DNA of 31,267 bases from an uncultured Acetatifactor sp. (GTDB lineage Bacteria > Bacillota > Clostridia > Lachnospirales > Lachnospiraceae): positions 1-31,267 of the forward strand of contig CAJTZD010000015.1 of assembly GCA_910584235.1 (NCBI GenBank), in the 5' to 3' direction. Of this stretch, positions 7,580 to 15,525 are shown piece by piece. The first letter of the stretch is position 1, and every line of letters starts with the position of its first letter. Made by a program: the position numbers and the translations under genes. Below the pieces are notes generated by a model. The model did not search any database and was not told the origin of the DNA. It saw only the letters and a program-made list of their open reading frames with translations.

Positions 7580-10387
7580 TTGGAATATTCTTTGGAAGGA
7601 AAGTGGCAGGCAGATATAGGAGACGGGCGGTTATATCCCGTAACGCTTCCGGGGACTCTGGACGAAAACGGAATCGGCGCAACGGATAATGGGGGCAACC
7701 AATGGCATCCGGACTCTGCCCTGGGCAATCAGCAGGACTTTATGGGGGAAAGGGTTATCCTGACCCGCCTTACCAGAAAGCATACTTACGAGGGAGTGGC
7801 CGAACTGTCCAGAAAAATTTCTTTTGAAGCGCCCCGGGGGAAAAGAGTCTTTTTGGAGGCGGAGCGGGCCAGATGCCTGCGGCTGCGGGTGGACGGACAG
7901 GAGGTTCCTGATTTCAGGGAACCGTCTGTCAGTACGCCCCATGTATTTGAAGTGACGGATTTCCTATCCCCAAAAGAGGGCACAGAGCATACGATTGTCC
8001 TGATGTCGGACAACAGTTATCAGGGGCTGCCCCATGATGACATTCTCTATTCTTCCGCAGCTACGGACGAAACCCAGACCAACTGGAATGGTGTGTTGGG
8101 TTATCTGCGCATGAGGGTGGAAGAACCGGTGTTTATTGAGAGGGTAAGCGTATATCCGATGGGAAGCGGGTTGAAAGTGATAATCCGCATATCTTCCCAC
8201 AGGCATTGGAAAGGTAATATTACGGTTCGCTCCGAAGCACTGACATCGGCTGCGGCAATGGAAGTATTTGGGGAAGCCGGGGACACGGAAGTCATGCTGG
8301 GAGGACAGCTGGCGGCAGATCACCTGAAACGCTGGGACGAGTTTGAAGGGAATTTGTATGGACTGACGGTGAGCCTGGAGGGAGAGTCTTTTTCAGGGAA
8401 AAACGAAAGTGAGCCTTTCCGCTCGGAGAAGAGCGTAACTTTCGGTGTCAGGGATTTTGGCGCAGACAGCCAGGGAAGGCTGATATTGAACGGCAGACGG
8501 ATTTTCCTGCGCAGTGAGACAAACTGTGCCGTTTATTCGGAAACCGGGTATTGCCCCATGGCTGTGGACGAATGGATGGAAATCCTGACCACCTACCAAT
8601 CCTATGGTGTCAACTGTGTGCGTTTCCATTCCCACTGTCCTCCGGAGGCTGCCTTTCTGGCGGCAGACAGGCTGGGGATGCTGATGCAGCCGGAATTGTC
8701 CCACTGGAATCCGAGGGACGCTTTTGAGACGGAGGAAAGCGTTGCGTATTACCGGGCAGAGCTCACAGGGATTCTGTGGATGCTGGCCAACCATCCCTCC
8801 TTTGTCATGCTGACCCTGGGGAATGAACTCCATGCATCGCAAAAGGGGCATGATTGTATGAAAGAACTGCTGGAGACGGCTCGCAGGATGGATGCCACCA
8901 GGCTGTATGCCGACGGCTCCAATGTCCATTATGGGGCTGCAGGCTGTGACGGGAACAGTGATTTTTATACGGCATCCAACTATTATGAGAAAGAATTAAG
9001 GGCAACTTTCGCTAATATGAAAGGATATCTGAACGGCAACTATCCTGATGCTATGGCAAACTATGACGGCGTGATGCGAAGCTTAAGGGAAAGCTATCAG
9101 GGGCCTGTGTTCGGGTTTGAAGTAGGACAGTATGAGGTGCTTCCCGATTTTGACGAATTGGAGGATTTCCATGGGGTAACTGACCCTGCCAATCTGCGCC
9201 ATGTACAGGAGCGTGTGGAAGAACAGGGGCTTGCCCCTGTCTGGAAAAGGTATGTGGAGGCTACGGGGGAACTGGCGAGGCTGTGCTACCGGGAAGAGAT
9301 TGAGGCGGTTTTGCGCACGGAGGATATATCCGGGCTTTCCCTTTTGGGACTGCAGGACTTTCCCGGGCAGGGTACGGCTTTGGTGGGGATGCTGAACTCA
9401 CATCTGAAACCGAAACCCTACCCCTTTGCAAGGCCGGAAAGGTTCAGGGAGTTTTTCACGGATAAGCTGCCTCTGGCGCTGCTGCCCAAATATACCTTTG
9501 AAAATACGGAGATTCTGGGAGTGGAAGTAAAGGTGGCGAATTATGGGAAAGGCTCTATGGAGGGGAGAGTGAGCTGCAGGCTGCAGGGGCCGGTTATGTC
9601 CATTGAGAGAACAGAAATGCAGCCGGGGGAAGAGGTTCTGACGGGAATAGAAGCGGGAATAATGAGCAAGGGTGAGGCAGCGGAAGCTGACAGCAGGAAA
9701 GTGACCTGCCCCTGCGGAAAGCTGACCAGTGTGGGCAGGTTCTCTTTTTCCCTGAAAAAAATCCAGTCTCCCACGCAGCTGGAGCTGGTTGTGGCCATGG
9801 AAGAGGCGGTCAGCCGTTATCCGGTCTGGGTTTATCCCCCAGTAAGCCCTGTGTGCCCTGAAAGTGTATATGAAACGGCTCGTATGGACCAAAAAGCGGA
9901 AGCCGTATTGGAGGCGGGCGGCGCAGTGTATCTGGCGCCTCCCTCCACAAAGGAAGCCCTGCCCGGATCCATACAGGCACAGTTTTCCACAGACTTCTGG
10001 TCTGTAGGCACGTTCCAGGGGCAGGAAGGCGCCATGGGGCAGCTGATTGATGAGGGACACCCGATTTTCAGGGAGTTCCCTACACAGTTTCATACCAACT
10101 GGCAGTGGTGGCCCATGGCTTCCCAAAGGGCTGTGATTCTGCCGAAACGCTATAAGGCGATTGTAGCGGAACTGGACAGCTATGCATACCTGCGCCCCAT
10201 GGCACAGCTGCTGGAATGCCGCTGTGGCAAGGGGAGGCTGTTGTTTTCCTCCATGGGTCTGCAGGATCTGCAGATGTATCCGGAGGCGCGGACGCTGCTG
10301 GCTGCCGTTTACCGTTACATGGAGTCGGCGGAGTTTGCGCCGGAACAGGAAATCAGCCCCGATATGTGGAGGGAGCTTGTGCGGTAA
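7580..10387 (+). CDS. Glycoside hydrolase family 2 protein
   Basis: About 935 residues. The N-terminal sugar-binding sandwich includes VTLPGTLDENGIG. A central TIM barrel (from roughly residue 300) carries the acid/base Asn-Glu pair in TLGNELHA (Glu416) and a probable nucleophile in FGFEVGQYE (Glu514), followed by extra C-terminal beta domains. There is no signal peptide, so it acts inside the cell on imported sugars. I set the start at TTG 7580, 9 bases after GGGAGG; an upstream ATG at 7487 overlaps the previous gene and has no such site. GH2 covers beta-galactosidase, beta-mannosidase, beta-glucuronidase and exo-glucosaminidase activities, and the exact one cannot be read here. It lies 85 bases after the DUF5107 gene and ends at a terminator. 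Confidence 0.88.
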   Translation: MEYSLEGKWQADIGDGRLYPVTLPGTLDENGIGATDNGGNQWHPDSALGNQQDFMGERVILTRLTRKHTYEGVAELSRKISFEAPRGKRVFLEAERARCLRLRVDGQEVPDFREPSVSTPHVFEVTDFLSPKEGTEHTIVLMSDNSYQGLPHDDILYSSAATDETQTNWNGVLGYLRMRVEEPVFIERVSVYPMGSGLKVIIRISSHRHWKGNITVRSEALTSAAAMEVFGEAGDTEVMLGGQLAADHLKRWDEFEGNLYGLTVSLEGESFSGKNESEPFRSEKSVTFGVRDFGADSQGRLILNGRRIFLRSETNCAVYSETGYCPMAVDEWMEILTTYQSYGVNCVRFHSHCPPEAAFLAADRLGMLMQPELSHWNPRDAFETEESVAYYRAELTGILWMLANHPSFVMLTLGNELHASQKGHDCMKELLETARRMDATRLYADGSNVHYGAAGCDGNSDFYTASNYYEKELRATFANMKGYLNGNYPDAMANYDGVMRSLRESYQGPVFGFEVGQYEVLPDFDELEDFHGVTDPANLRHVQERVEEQGLAPVWKRYVEATGELARLCYREEIEAVLRTEDISGLSLLGLQDFPGQGTALVGMLNSHLKPKPYPFARPERFREFFTDKLPLALLPKYTFENTEILGVEVKVANYGKGSMEGRVSCRLQGPVMSIERTEMQPGEEVLTGIEAGIMSKGEAAEADSRKVTCPCGKLTSVGRFSFSLKKIQSPTQLELVVAMEEAVSRYPVWVYPPVSPVCPESVYETARMDQKAEAVLEAGGAVYLAPPSTKEALPGSIQAQFSTDFWSVGTFQGQEGAMGQLIDEGHPIFREFPTQFHTNWQWWPMASQRAVILPKRYKAIVAELDSYAYLRPMAQLLECRCGKGRLLFSSMGLQDLQMYPEARTLLAAVYRYMESAEFAPEQEISPDMWRELVR

Positions 10388-10401
10388 TAATTGCATGAAA
10401 C

Positions 10402-10441
10402 AAAAAGTGTATGGGGAAACTGCCTGCCCATACACTTTTTT
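10402..10441. terminator. Bidirectional rho-independent terminator
   Basis: A perfect 14-base stem (AAAAAGTGTATGGG with CCCATACACTTTTT) around a short loop, with T-runs on both strands. It lies between the convergent GH2 and telA genes and can end both transcripts. Confidence 0.88.
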
Positions 10442-10474
10442 CGCTCTGCCGCTGTATTTTCAAAAAACTTAGGA

Positions 10475-11632
10475 TTACATCTGCCTGGAAGCCTGGCTCA
10501 CTGCCAAAAGCTTCTGGCGCATTTCATTCTCGATTCTGCCCAGCTCCGCCTCGGCGCTTCTTCTCTTGGCCCGGCCGTCCTCCTGAATCTTCATGACCTC
10601 GTCCAGAGTGCTGATCAGGGTCTGGTTGGTGGCGGTTAAGGTCTCGATGTCCACGATGCCCCGCTGGGTCTCCTTGGCGGTCTCTATGGTGGCGATCTTT
10701 AAAGTCTCCGCGTTTTTCTTCAACAGCGCGTTGGTCATGTCCGTCACCTCCCGCTGGGCCTTGGCCGCCTCGGTGGAGTGGCTTAAGCCGATGGCGATGA
10801 CCATCTGGCTCTTCCACAGGGGGATGGTGTTCACCAAAGTGGACTGTATCTTCTCCGACATGGCGGTATCATTGCTCTGAATCAGGCGGATCTGGGGAGC
10901 CATCTGCATGGAGATGGTTCTGGTCAGCTCCAGGTCATAGATCTTCTTCTCAAAGCGCTCGCACATGGAGGCGAAATCATTGGCGGCCTGGGTGTCCTCA
11001 GGCAGTCCGCTCTGCTCCGCCTTGGCCAGGAGCTCCGGCAGCTCCACGGTTCTGGCATGTTCCAGCTTCTGCTTGCCGGCCAGGATGTACATGGACAGTT
11101 CCTTGAAATAGTTCAGGTTCAGCTCGTACATCTTATCCAGCATGGCGGCGTCCTTTAACAGGGTTACCTGGTGGTCTTCCATGACATGGCAGATCTTGTT
11201 GATATTGCTCTCCGCCTTGTCGTACTTGATCTTCAGGTTCTCCAGCTTATTGCTGCCTTTCTTGAAAAGGCCCAAGAATCCCTTTTCCTCCTCCTCATTG
11301 TTGAACTCTTTCAGTTCTGACACCACGCCTGCCAGCATCTGGCCGATTTCCCCCATGTCCTTGGTGCGTACATTGTTCAGGGCATTCTCGGAAAAATCCG
11401 CGATCTTCTTCTGGCTCCCGGCGCCGTACTGCAGCACCATCTGAGTATTCCTGATGTCGATCTGGGCGGCAAAATCGTCCACCATCTTCTGCTCCGCGGG
11501 AGTCAGCACCGCTTCGGGTATCTTTTGTGTGGCTTCGGCCACGGTGGGCACCTCGGGGGCTTCGGGCTGGGTAAAGGGCTCAAAGGTAAGCGTGGGTCCC
11601 TGACTCAGCATTTCATCTAAATCACTGCTCAT
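10475..11632 (-). CDS. telA: Toxic anion resistance protein, TelA family
   Basis: 385 residues, nearly all helical, matching the TelA family named for plasmid tellurite resistance (also KlaA). Recognisable blocks are FLGLFKKGSNKLENLKIKYD, ELNLNYFKELSMYILAGKQK and the C-terminal TRTISMQMAPQIRLIQSND with VTDMTNALLKKNAETLK. The first ~50 residues are proline/glutamate-rich and disordered. I chose ATG 11632 because GGAGGAGACG lies just upstream; nine more codons exist before it. In genomes this family pairs with XpaC and belongs to an envelope-stress or anion-resistance response of unclear mechanism. It is downstream of xpaC with a 50-base gap, so the two are probably one transcript. Confidence 0.9.
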   Translation of the reverse strand: MSSDLDEMLSQGPTLTFEPFTQPEAPEVPTVAEATQKIPEAVLTPAEQKMVDDFAAQIDIRNTQMVLQYGAGSQKKIADFSENALNNVRTKDMGEIGQMLAGVVSELKEFNNEEEEKGFLGLFKKGSNKLENLKIKYDKAESNINKICHVMEDHQVTLLKDAAMLDKMYELNLNYFKELSMYILAGKQKLEHARTVELPELLAKAEQSGLPEDTQAANDFASMCERFEKKIYDLELTRTISMQMAPQIRLIQSNDTAMSEKIQSTLVNTIPLWKSQMVIAIGLSHSTEAAKAQREVTDMTNALLKKNAETLKIATIETAKETQRGIVDIETLTATNQTLISTLDEVMKIQEDGRAKRRSAEAELGRIENEMRQKLLAVSQASRQM

Positions 11633-11682
11633 TTTCGTCTCCTCCAGTCTTGACTTCAATATACTATCTATTTGTCTTTAGC

Positions 11683-13038
11683 TTATTCTGTCTCATTGGC
11701 GGCAAAGGCCATTTCTTTCATCAGGCCCTCCCTGGCCAGCATGGACTTTAAGACCTGGGCGTCCGTGGTGGCATCAAATACTGCGTCCTGGAACAGGGTA
11801 TTCAAAAGTTCCCGGAATGCGGCGTTGATGGTGTCCAGGGTATTTTCTATCTCGGCCTTGGCCTTTACGATATCCGGCCCGGGGGAACTTATGCGGTCGA
11901 ATTCCTCGTAGGACTCCACCAGCTTTAAGGTGGTTGGCAGATAATAGTTCATCAGCTTGTGCATCCGGGGCATCTGCTCCGGATGGATCCGCACGCTTTC
12001 AAAGATATCCTTTAACAGATTCTCCAGGCAGAACAGCTTTGAAGAGATGACTTCGCCGGGAATCCTGTCGTTTAAGTTCCGGAGCTTGCGTATGTATTCC
12101 TGCCCCTCGCCCGCCATGGTCTGCAGCTCGGACTCCTGCTCCCTGGACACTTCCGGCGCGGGCTCGGGAGCCGACTGAGGAGTCCTGTCCTCCAAAGCCC
12201 TCCGGTTCTCCGTCTCCCTGAGCCTGCGGCTTTGCTCTGCTTCCAGATACTGCCTGTATACCACGTCGTTTAGCATGAAGCAGGTCTTCTGCTGATCCAG
12301 ATGCCCCTCGGGGAAAATGCCCAGAGCCAGCATCTTCTGGAGATCCCTGACTACATATTCCTCACTCTTGCCGGTTCCTGCTGCCAGCTTTGCCACCTCG
12401 CCGTATACCCTGTAGTCGCAAAGCTGGAGATAGCGCTGAGCCCGCTTCAGCCGTCTTTTCTGGCCGATTCCAAAGCGGATCATGCCGTAAAAGCCGGCCA
12501 GAAACAGGAAATTCACAATCCAGCCCCCCAGGGTGGTATCGCCCACGGCAAGGGCAACCAGCCGAAAGATCGTTATCAGCCCGGTGATCCCGAAGCCGAT
12601 GCCGCCGAATACCTGGTACAGCACGTTTGAGACGCTGCCCACCTTTTTTACCTTGATGACGGGAAGCTCTTTGCGGGGCGGCCGGGTCTGCTGAACGGGC
12701 GCAGACTGATTTCCCATGCGCTGCTGCCTTTTCTGCCATTCCTGCCTCAGCCGCTCCTGCCTGGCGCGCTCCCGCTCCATGGCCCTCTGCTGCCAAATGG
12801 GAATCACAGGCGTTCCCTGATCCCGCTTCTGCTCCGGCGCATCCTCAAGGCCATTGCGCTCGCTCCATTGTTTTCCCCCACTGCTTGGAGGGACGTGCTT
12901 TCCCGCCGCGTTGATGGCATCCGTCACGGTCTGGGATACCAAATCATTCAGATTCTTGAAATCCCCGCTCTGCAGAGCCTCGGAAAGAGCATTCTTCAAC
13001 TGCTCCCCCGTCCCATTCCAATTTCGACTATCACTCAT
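11683..13038 (-). CDS. xpaC: XpaC-like 5-bromo-4-chloroindolyl phosphate hydrolysis family protein
   Basis: 451 residues. The N-terminal ~130 residues are charged and glutamine/arginine-rich (a run like RERARQERLRQEWQKRQQ predicts a coiled coil). Two membrane segments follow at about 143-165 and 170-190 (GIGFGITGLITIFRLVALAV; NFLFLAGFYGMIRFGIG). A cytoplasmic C-terminal half contains KRAQRYLQLCDYRVYGEVAK and the conserved SYEEFDRI block. This is the XpaC family, named for a phosphatase-like colony phenotype; an enzymatic activity is not established. ATG 13038 was chosen because AGAAGG lies 8 bases upstream. It is the first gene of the xpaC-telA pair. Confidence 0.85.
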   Translation of the reverse strand: MSDSRNWNGTGEQLKNALSEALQSGDFKNLNDLVSQTVTDAINAAGKHVPPSSGGKQWSERNGLEDAPEQKRDQGTPVIPIWQQRAMERERARQERLRQEWQKRQQRMGNQSAPVQQTRPPRKELPVIKVKKVGSVSNVLYQVFGGIGFGITGLITIFRLVALAVGDTTLGGWIVNFLFLAGFYGMIRFGIGQKRRLKRAQRYLQLCDYRVYGEVAKLAAGTGKSEEYVVRDLQKMLALGIFPEGHLDQQKTCFMLNDVVYRQYLEAEQSRRLRETENRRALEDRTPQSAPEPAPEVSREQESELQTMAGEGQEYIRKLRNLNDRIPGEVISSKLFCLENLLKDIFESVRIHPEQMPRMHKLMNYYLPTTLKLVESYEEFDRISSPGPDIVKAKAEIENTLDTINAAFRELLNTLFQDAVFDATTDAQVLKSMLAREGLMKEMAFAANETE

Positions 13039-13176
13039 ATCGTGAACCTTCTTTATCATCCATTCTCAAAACCATCTGTCAACCCCGCTTCCCTCTATGC
13101 TGCCGCGCTTGGAAGCCTGGAACTTCTTCTCACACTATTATGGCACATCATGTCCTGTTCCGCAACAATTTTATCC

Positions 13177-14553
13177 TTAATTCTCTATGAAGAGATCGTC
13201 TCTTGTGATGTTATTGAGCCATTTGCCGCTCCTGTAATGCCGGATGACCCAGGGCCATTTCACGAATTCATCGGTGCACAGCAGAAAATACACCCAAAGC
13301 ACCGGGAGCTTTAGCGCAAAGGCTGCCAGGAAGCCAAGGGGAACCGCGTAGCACCACATGTCAATGGTATCGCAGATAAAGCCGAAGCGGCTGTCGCCCC
13401 CTGCCCGGAAGACCCCGGCAATCAAAGTGGTGTTCACCGCGGCTCCCATCACATAGTAGGTATTGATCAACAGCATGTATTTCAGATAGTGCATGGAAGT
13501 CTCGGTCAGGGTGGCATACTTTAACACCAATGGCGTAGCCGCCAGAACGATGAGCCCGCCGATGGCTCCGGTGATCACCGTAAGCTTCATGAGCTTGCCG
13601 GCGCCCGCCCTGGCCTCCTCCAGCTTGTTCTCCCCGATTACGTTCCCCAGAAGGATCCCCCCGGCGCTGGCCATGCCGAAGCACAGGATCGTGCCGAAGT
13701 TGCGCACCACGACGACGAAAGAGTTGGCGGCCACCGCATCCGTGCCCAGATGTCCCATGATCACCGAGTACATGGAGAAAGCTACGCTCCAAATGATGTC
13801 ATTGCCCAGGGCCGGCAGGGAGAGCCGGACAAAGTCTGAGAACAGCAGCTTGTTTTTGACGAACAGATACCGGAAGTCCAGCTTGATGTCTTTGCTTACG
13901 GCGGACACCACAAAGCATGCAGCCAGCTCTGCCAGGCGGGAGGCGGAGGTGGCGATGGCCACGCCCATGGCCCCCATCTTCGGCGCGCCAAGGAGGCCGA
14001 AGATGAACACTGCGTTCAGTATGATGTTCAGGGAAAAGGCCAGTACGTTCATGAGGGTGCTGACAGTGACCCTGCCGATGCTTCGAAGCACTGCCAGATA
14101 GACCTCGATGATGCCCCAGCAAAGATAGCTGACACTCATGAAGCGCAGGTAGGAGGCACCGATGGCGATCAGTTCCGCATCGTTTGTAAACACACGCATC
14201 ATGCCCTCCGGGAAAACACACGCCGCCCCGGCGAAGAGTATGGCGAAGCCCAGGGAGAAGCGCAGGGCAATGCCCTCCACCACCTGGATGGCTTTCATGT
14301 CTCCTTTGCCGTAGTACTGGGCGCAGAGCATGGTGGCCCCGGTGCCCAGGCCGTAGAACACCATGAACAGCACATTGGCGTACTGGGAGGCCAGGGACAC
14401 GGCGGAGATGGAGGACTGCCCCACATAGTTGAGCATCACCACGTCCGCGGAGCTGACGGCTGCGCTAAGGAGGTTCTGGATGACAATGGGCAGCACCAGC
14501 TTAAAAATCTGTCTGTAGAATACATCGTTTTTGATTTGGGGCATCTTTTGCAT
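13177..14553 (-). CDS. MATE-family multidrug/cation exporter
   Basis: About 458 residues with twelve predicted membrane helices in two related bundles, the layout of the MATE (NorM/DinF-like) family, which exports drugs or toxic compounds in exchange for Na+ or H+. Seen blocks include VLPIVIQNLLSAAVSSADVV at the N-terminus, QYYGKGDMKAI in the first half and RAGGDSRFGFICDTIDMW near the C-terminus. The start at 14553 is 7 bases after GGAG; an ATG two codons earlier is too close to that site. It stands alone between xpaC and the divergent CmpB-like gene. The substrate cannot be predicted. Confidence 0.92.
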   Translation of the reverse strand: MQKMPQIKNDVFYRQIFKLVLPIVIQNLLSAAVSSADVVMLNYVGQSSISAVSLASQYANVLFMVFYGLGTGATMLCAQYYGKGDMKAIQVVEGIALRFSLGFAILFAGAACVFPEGMMRVFTNDAELIAIGASYLRFMSVSYLCWGIIEVYLAVLRSIGRVTVSTLMNVLAFSLNIILNAVFIFGLLGAPKMGAMGVAIATSASRLAELAACFVVSAVSKDIKLDFRYLFVKNKLLFSDFVRLSLPALGNDIIWSVAFSMYSVIMGHLGTDAVAANSFVVVVRNFGTILCFGMASAGGILLGNVIGENKLEEARAGAGKLMKLTVITGAIGGLIVLAATPLVLKYATLTETSMHYLKYMLLINTYYVMGAAVNTTLIAGVFRAGGDSRFGFICDTIDMWCYAVPLGFLAAFALKLPVLWVYFLLCTDEFVKWPWVIRHYRSGKWLNNITRDDLFIEN

Positions 14554-14587
14554 GGCCATTCTCCGATCATAGACTTAAGTATGACCT

Positions 14588-14616
14588 ATCTTATCACAAT
14601 CGGTTCCGGAATTCAA
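14588..14616 (-). promoter_or_regulatory. Predicted promoter of the MATE gene
   Basis: On the minus strand TTGAAT (14611-14616) is followed after 17 bases by TAAGAT (14588-14593), leaving a leader of about 30 bases before the MATE start. Confidence 0.45.
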
Positions 14617-14693
14617 TGTGAAAACGAATATGGGAAGCCGGGGAATGAAACGCGTTTGTACATAGTACGGCGCGGATTCGGGCATACTGTGGT

Positions 14694-15242
14694 ATGATGA
14701 AAAAGAAATTAGTCCACGAATTTGATTATTATGTACTGCTATTTTTTGCCATGGCATTCATAGGCTGGATCTGGGAGGTGCTTTTGTACCTCTTCACCGA
14801 GCACGCATTTATCAACAGAGGGGTGTACCGGGGGCCGTACCTGCCCATTTACGGGGCAGGGGGGCTCCTTTTGTGCTTTCTGCTTAGAGGCTTTCGGAAG
14901 AAGCCGATGAGGGTATTTTTCCTGTCCATGCTCATCTGTTCCGCGCTGGAGTACTTTACCAGCTGGTTCCTGGAGCGGCTCTGGGGCATCCGGTGGTGGG
15001 ACTATGGCGGACACGCTTTTAACCTGAACGGGAGAATCTGCCTGGCGGGGGCGGTGGTCTTCGGACTGGGCGGAACGGGGCTTGTGTGCGTGCTTTTGCC
15101 GCTCTATGAAAAGCTGTATGGAAAAATTTCAAAAAAATGGCGTTTTGCGCTGTGCCTGCTTCTGCTGGCGGTCTTCATCGCGGACGCCACCTACTGTGCC
15201 GTCCGGCCCAATACGGGACGGGGGATTTCCCAGGGAGGCTGA
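14694..15242 (+). CDS. CmpB-type putative ABC transporter permease (PF06541-like)
   Basis: 182 residues with four or five membrane segments. The opening FAMAFIGWIWEVLLYLF, the middle INRGVYRGPYLPIYGAGGL and the following EYFTSWFLERLWGIRWWDY, plus the closing VRPNTGRGI, match the small membrane protein family annotated as putative ABC transporter permease (CmpB). The name comes from weak evidence and no partner ATPase lies nearby, so transport is unproven. The length is normal. No clear ribosome site precedes the ATG at 14694 and a second ATG follows at once. It is divergent from the MATE gene. Confidence 0.78.
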   Translation: MMKKKLVHEFDYYVLLFFAMAFIGWIWEVLLYLFTEHAFINRGVYRGPYLPIYGAGGLLLCFLLRGFRKKPMRVFFLSMLICSALEYFTSWFLERLWGIRWWDYGGHAFNLNGRICLAGAVVFGLGGTGLVCVLLPLYEKLYGKISKKWRFALCLLLLAVFIADATYCAVRPNTGRGISQGG

Positions 15243-15392
15243 GGGCGGTGCGGGGGCTGTGCCGGGAAGTTGCGTTGATATGTCCTCCGATTCTCTGGCG
15301 GGGGATTGTACAGGGCGGGCGCAACAGGGCGAGTGCAGTGCAGGGCGGACAGAGGGGCGCCGTCAGAGGCGGTCAGCCGCAGATACTTTGAG
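15243..15392 (+). other. GC-rich gene-free stretch with three CAGGGCG copies
   Basis: No gene is visible here. CAGGGCG occurs at 15311, 15325 and 15341, spaced 14 and 16 bases apart. A long frame runs through into the binding-protein gene but has arginine/cysteine-rich, non-protein-like composition. Confidence 0.4.
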
Positions 15393-15429
15393 AAAGGACA
15401 AAAGGGGACGTGCGCTTTTGTCCTTTTTA
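15393..15429 (+). terminator. Rho-independent terminator after the CmpB-like gene
   Basis: A 12-base perfect stem (AAAGGACAAAAG with CTTTTGTCCTTT) around a 10-base loop, ending in a short T-run. It lies 150 bases after the CmpB-like gene and just before the predicted promoter of the sugar operon; it would insulate that operon. Confidence 0.7.
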
Positions 15430-15445
15430 AATACCCTTTTGTCTC

Positions 15446-15474
15446 TTGTATTTCCTTTTATGTCATCCTATGCT
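15446..15474 (+). promoter_or_regulatory. Predicted promoter of the sugar-uptake operon
   Basis: TTGTAT (15446-15451), a 17-base spacer and TATGCT (15469-15474), about 50 bases before the binding-protein start. Moderate sigma-A match directly downstream of a terminator. Confidence 0.4.
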
Positions 15475-15525
15475 GGAATCGCAGACAAAAACTCGGAAAG
15501 GAAAACAGGAAAGAGAGGAAAGAAA

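Noticed and set aside
9398..10435. 345-codon open frame on the minus strand
   Set aside because: It is antisense to the GH2 gene, runs through the terminator, and shows no family-like motif.
13052..13082. TTGACA with GATAAA as an xpaC promoter
   Set aside because: The spacer is 19 bases and transcription would begin at the ribosome site itself, leaving no usable leader.
15082..15525. Upstream extension of the binding-protein reading frame by ~150 codons
   Set aside because: It overlaps the CmpB-like gene, crosses a terminator hairpin and has arginine/cysteine-rich composition; the real start has a signal peptide and ribosome site at 15526.
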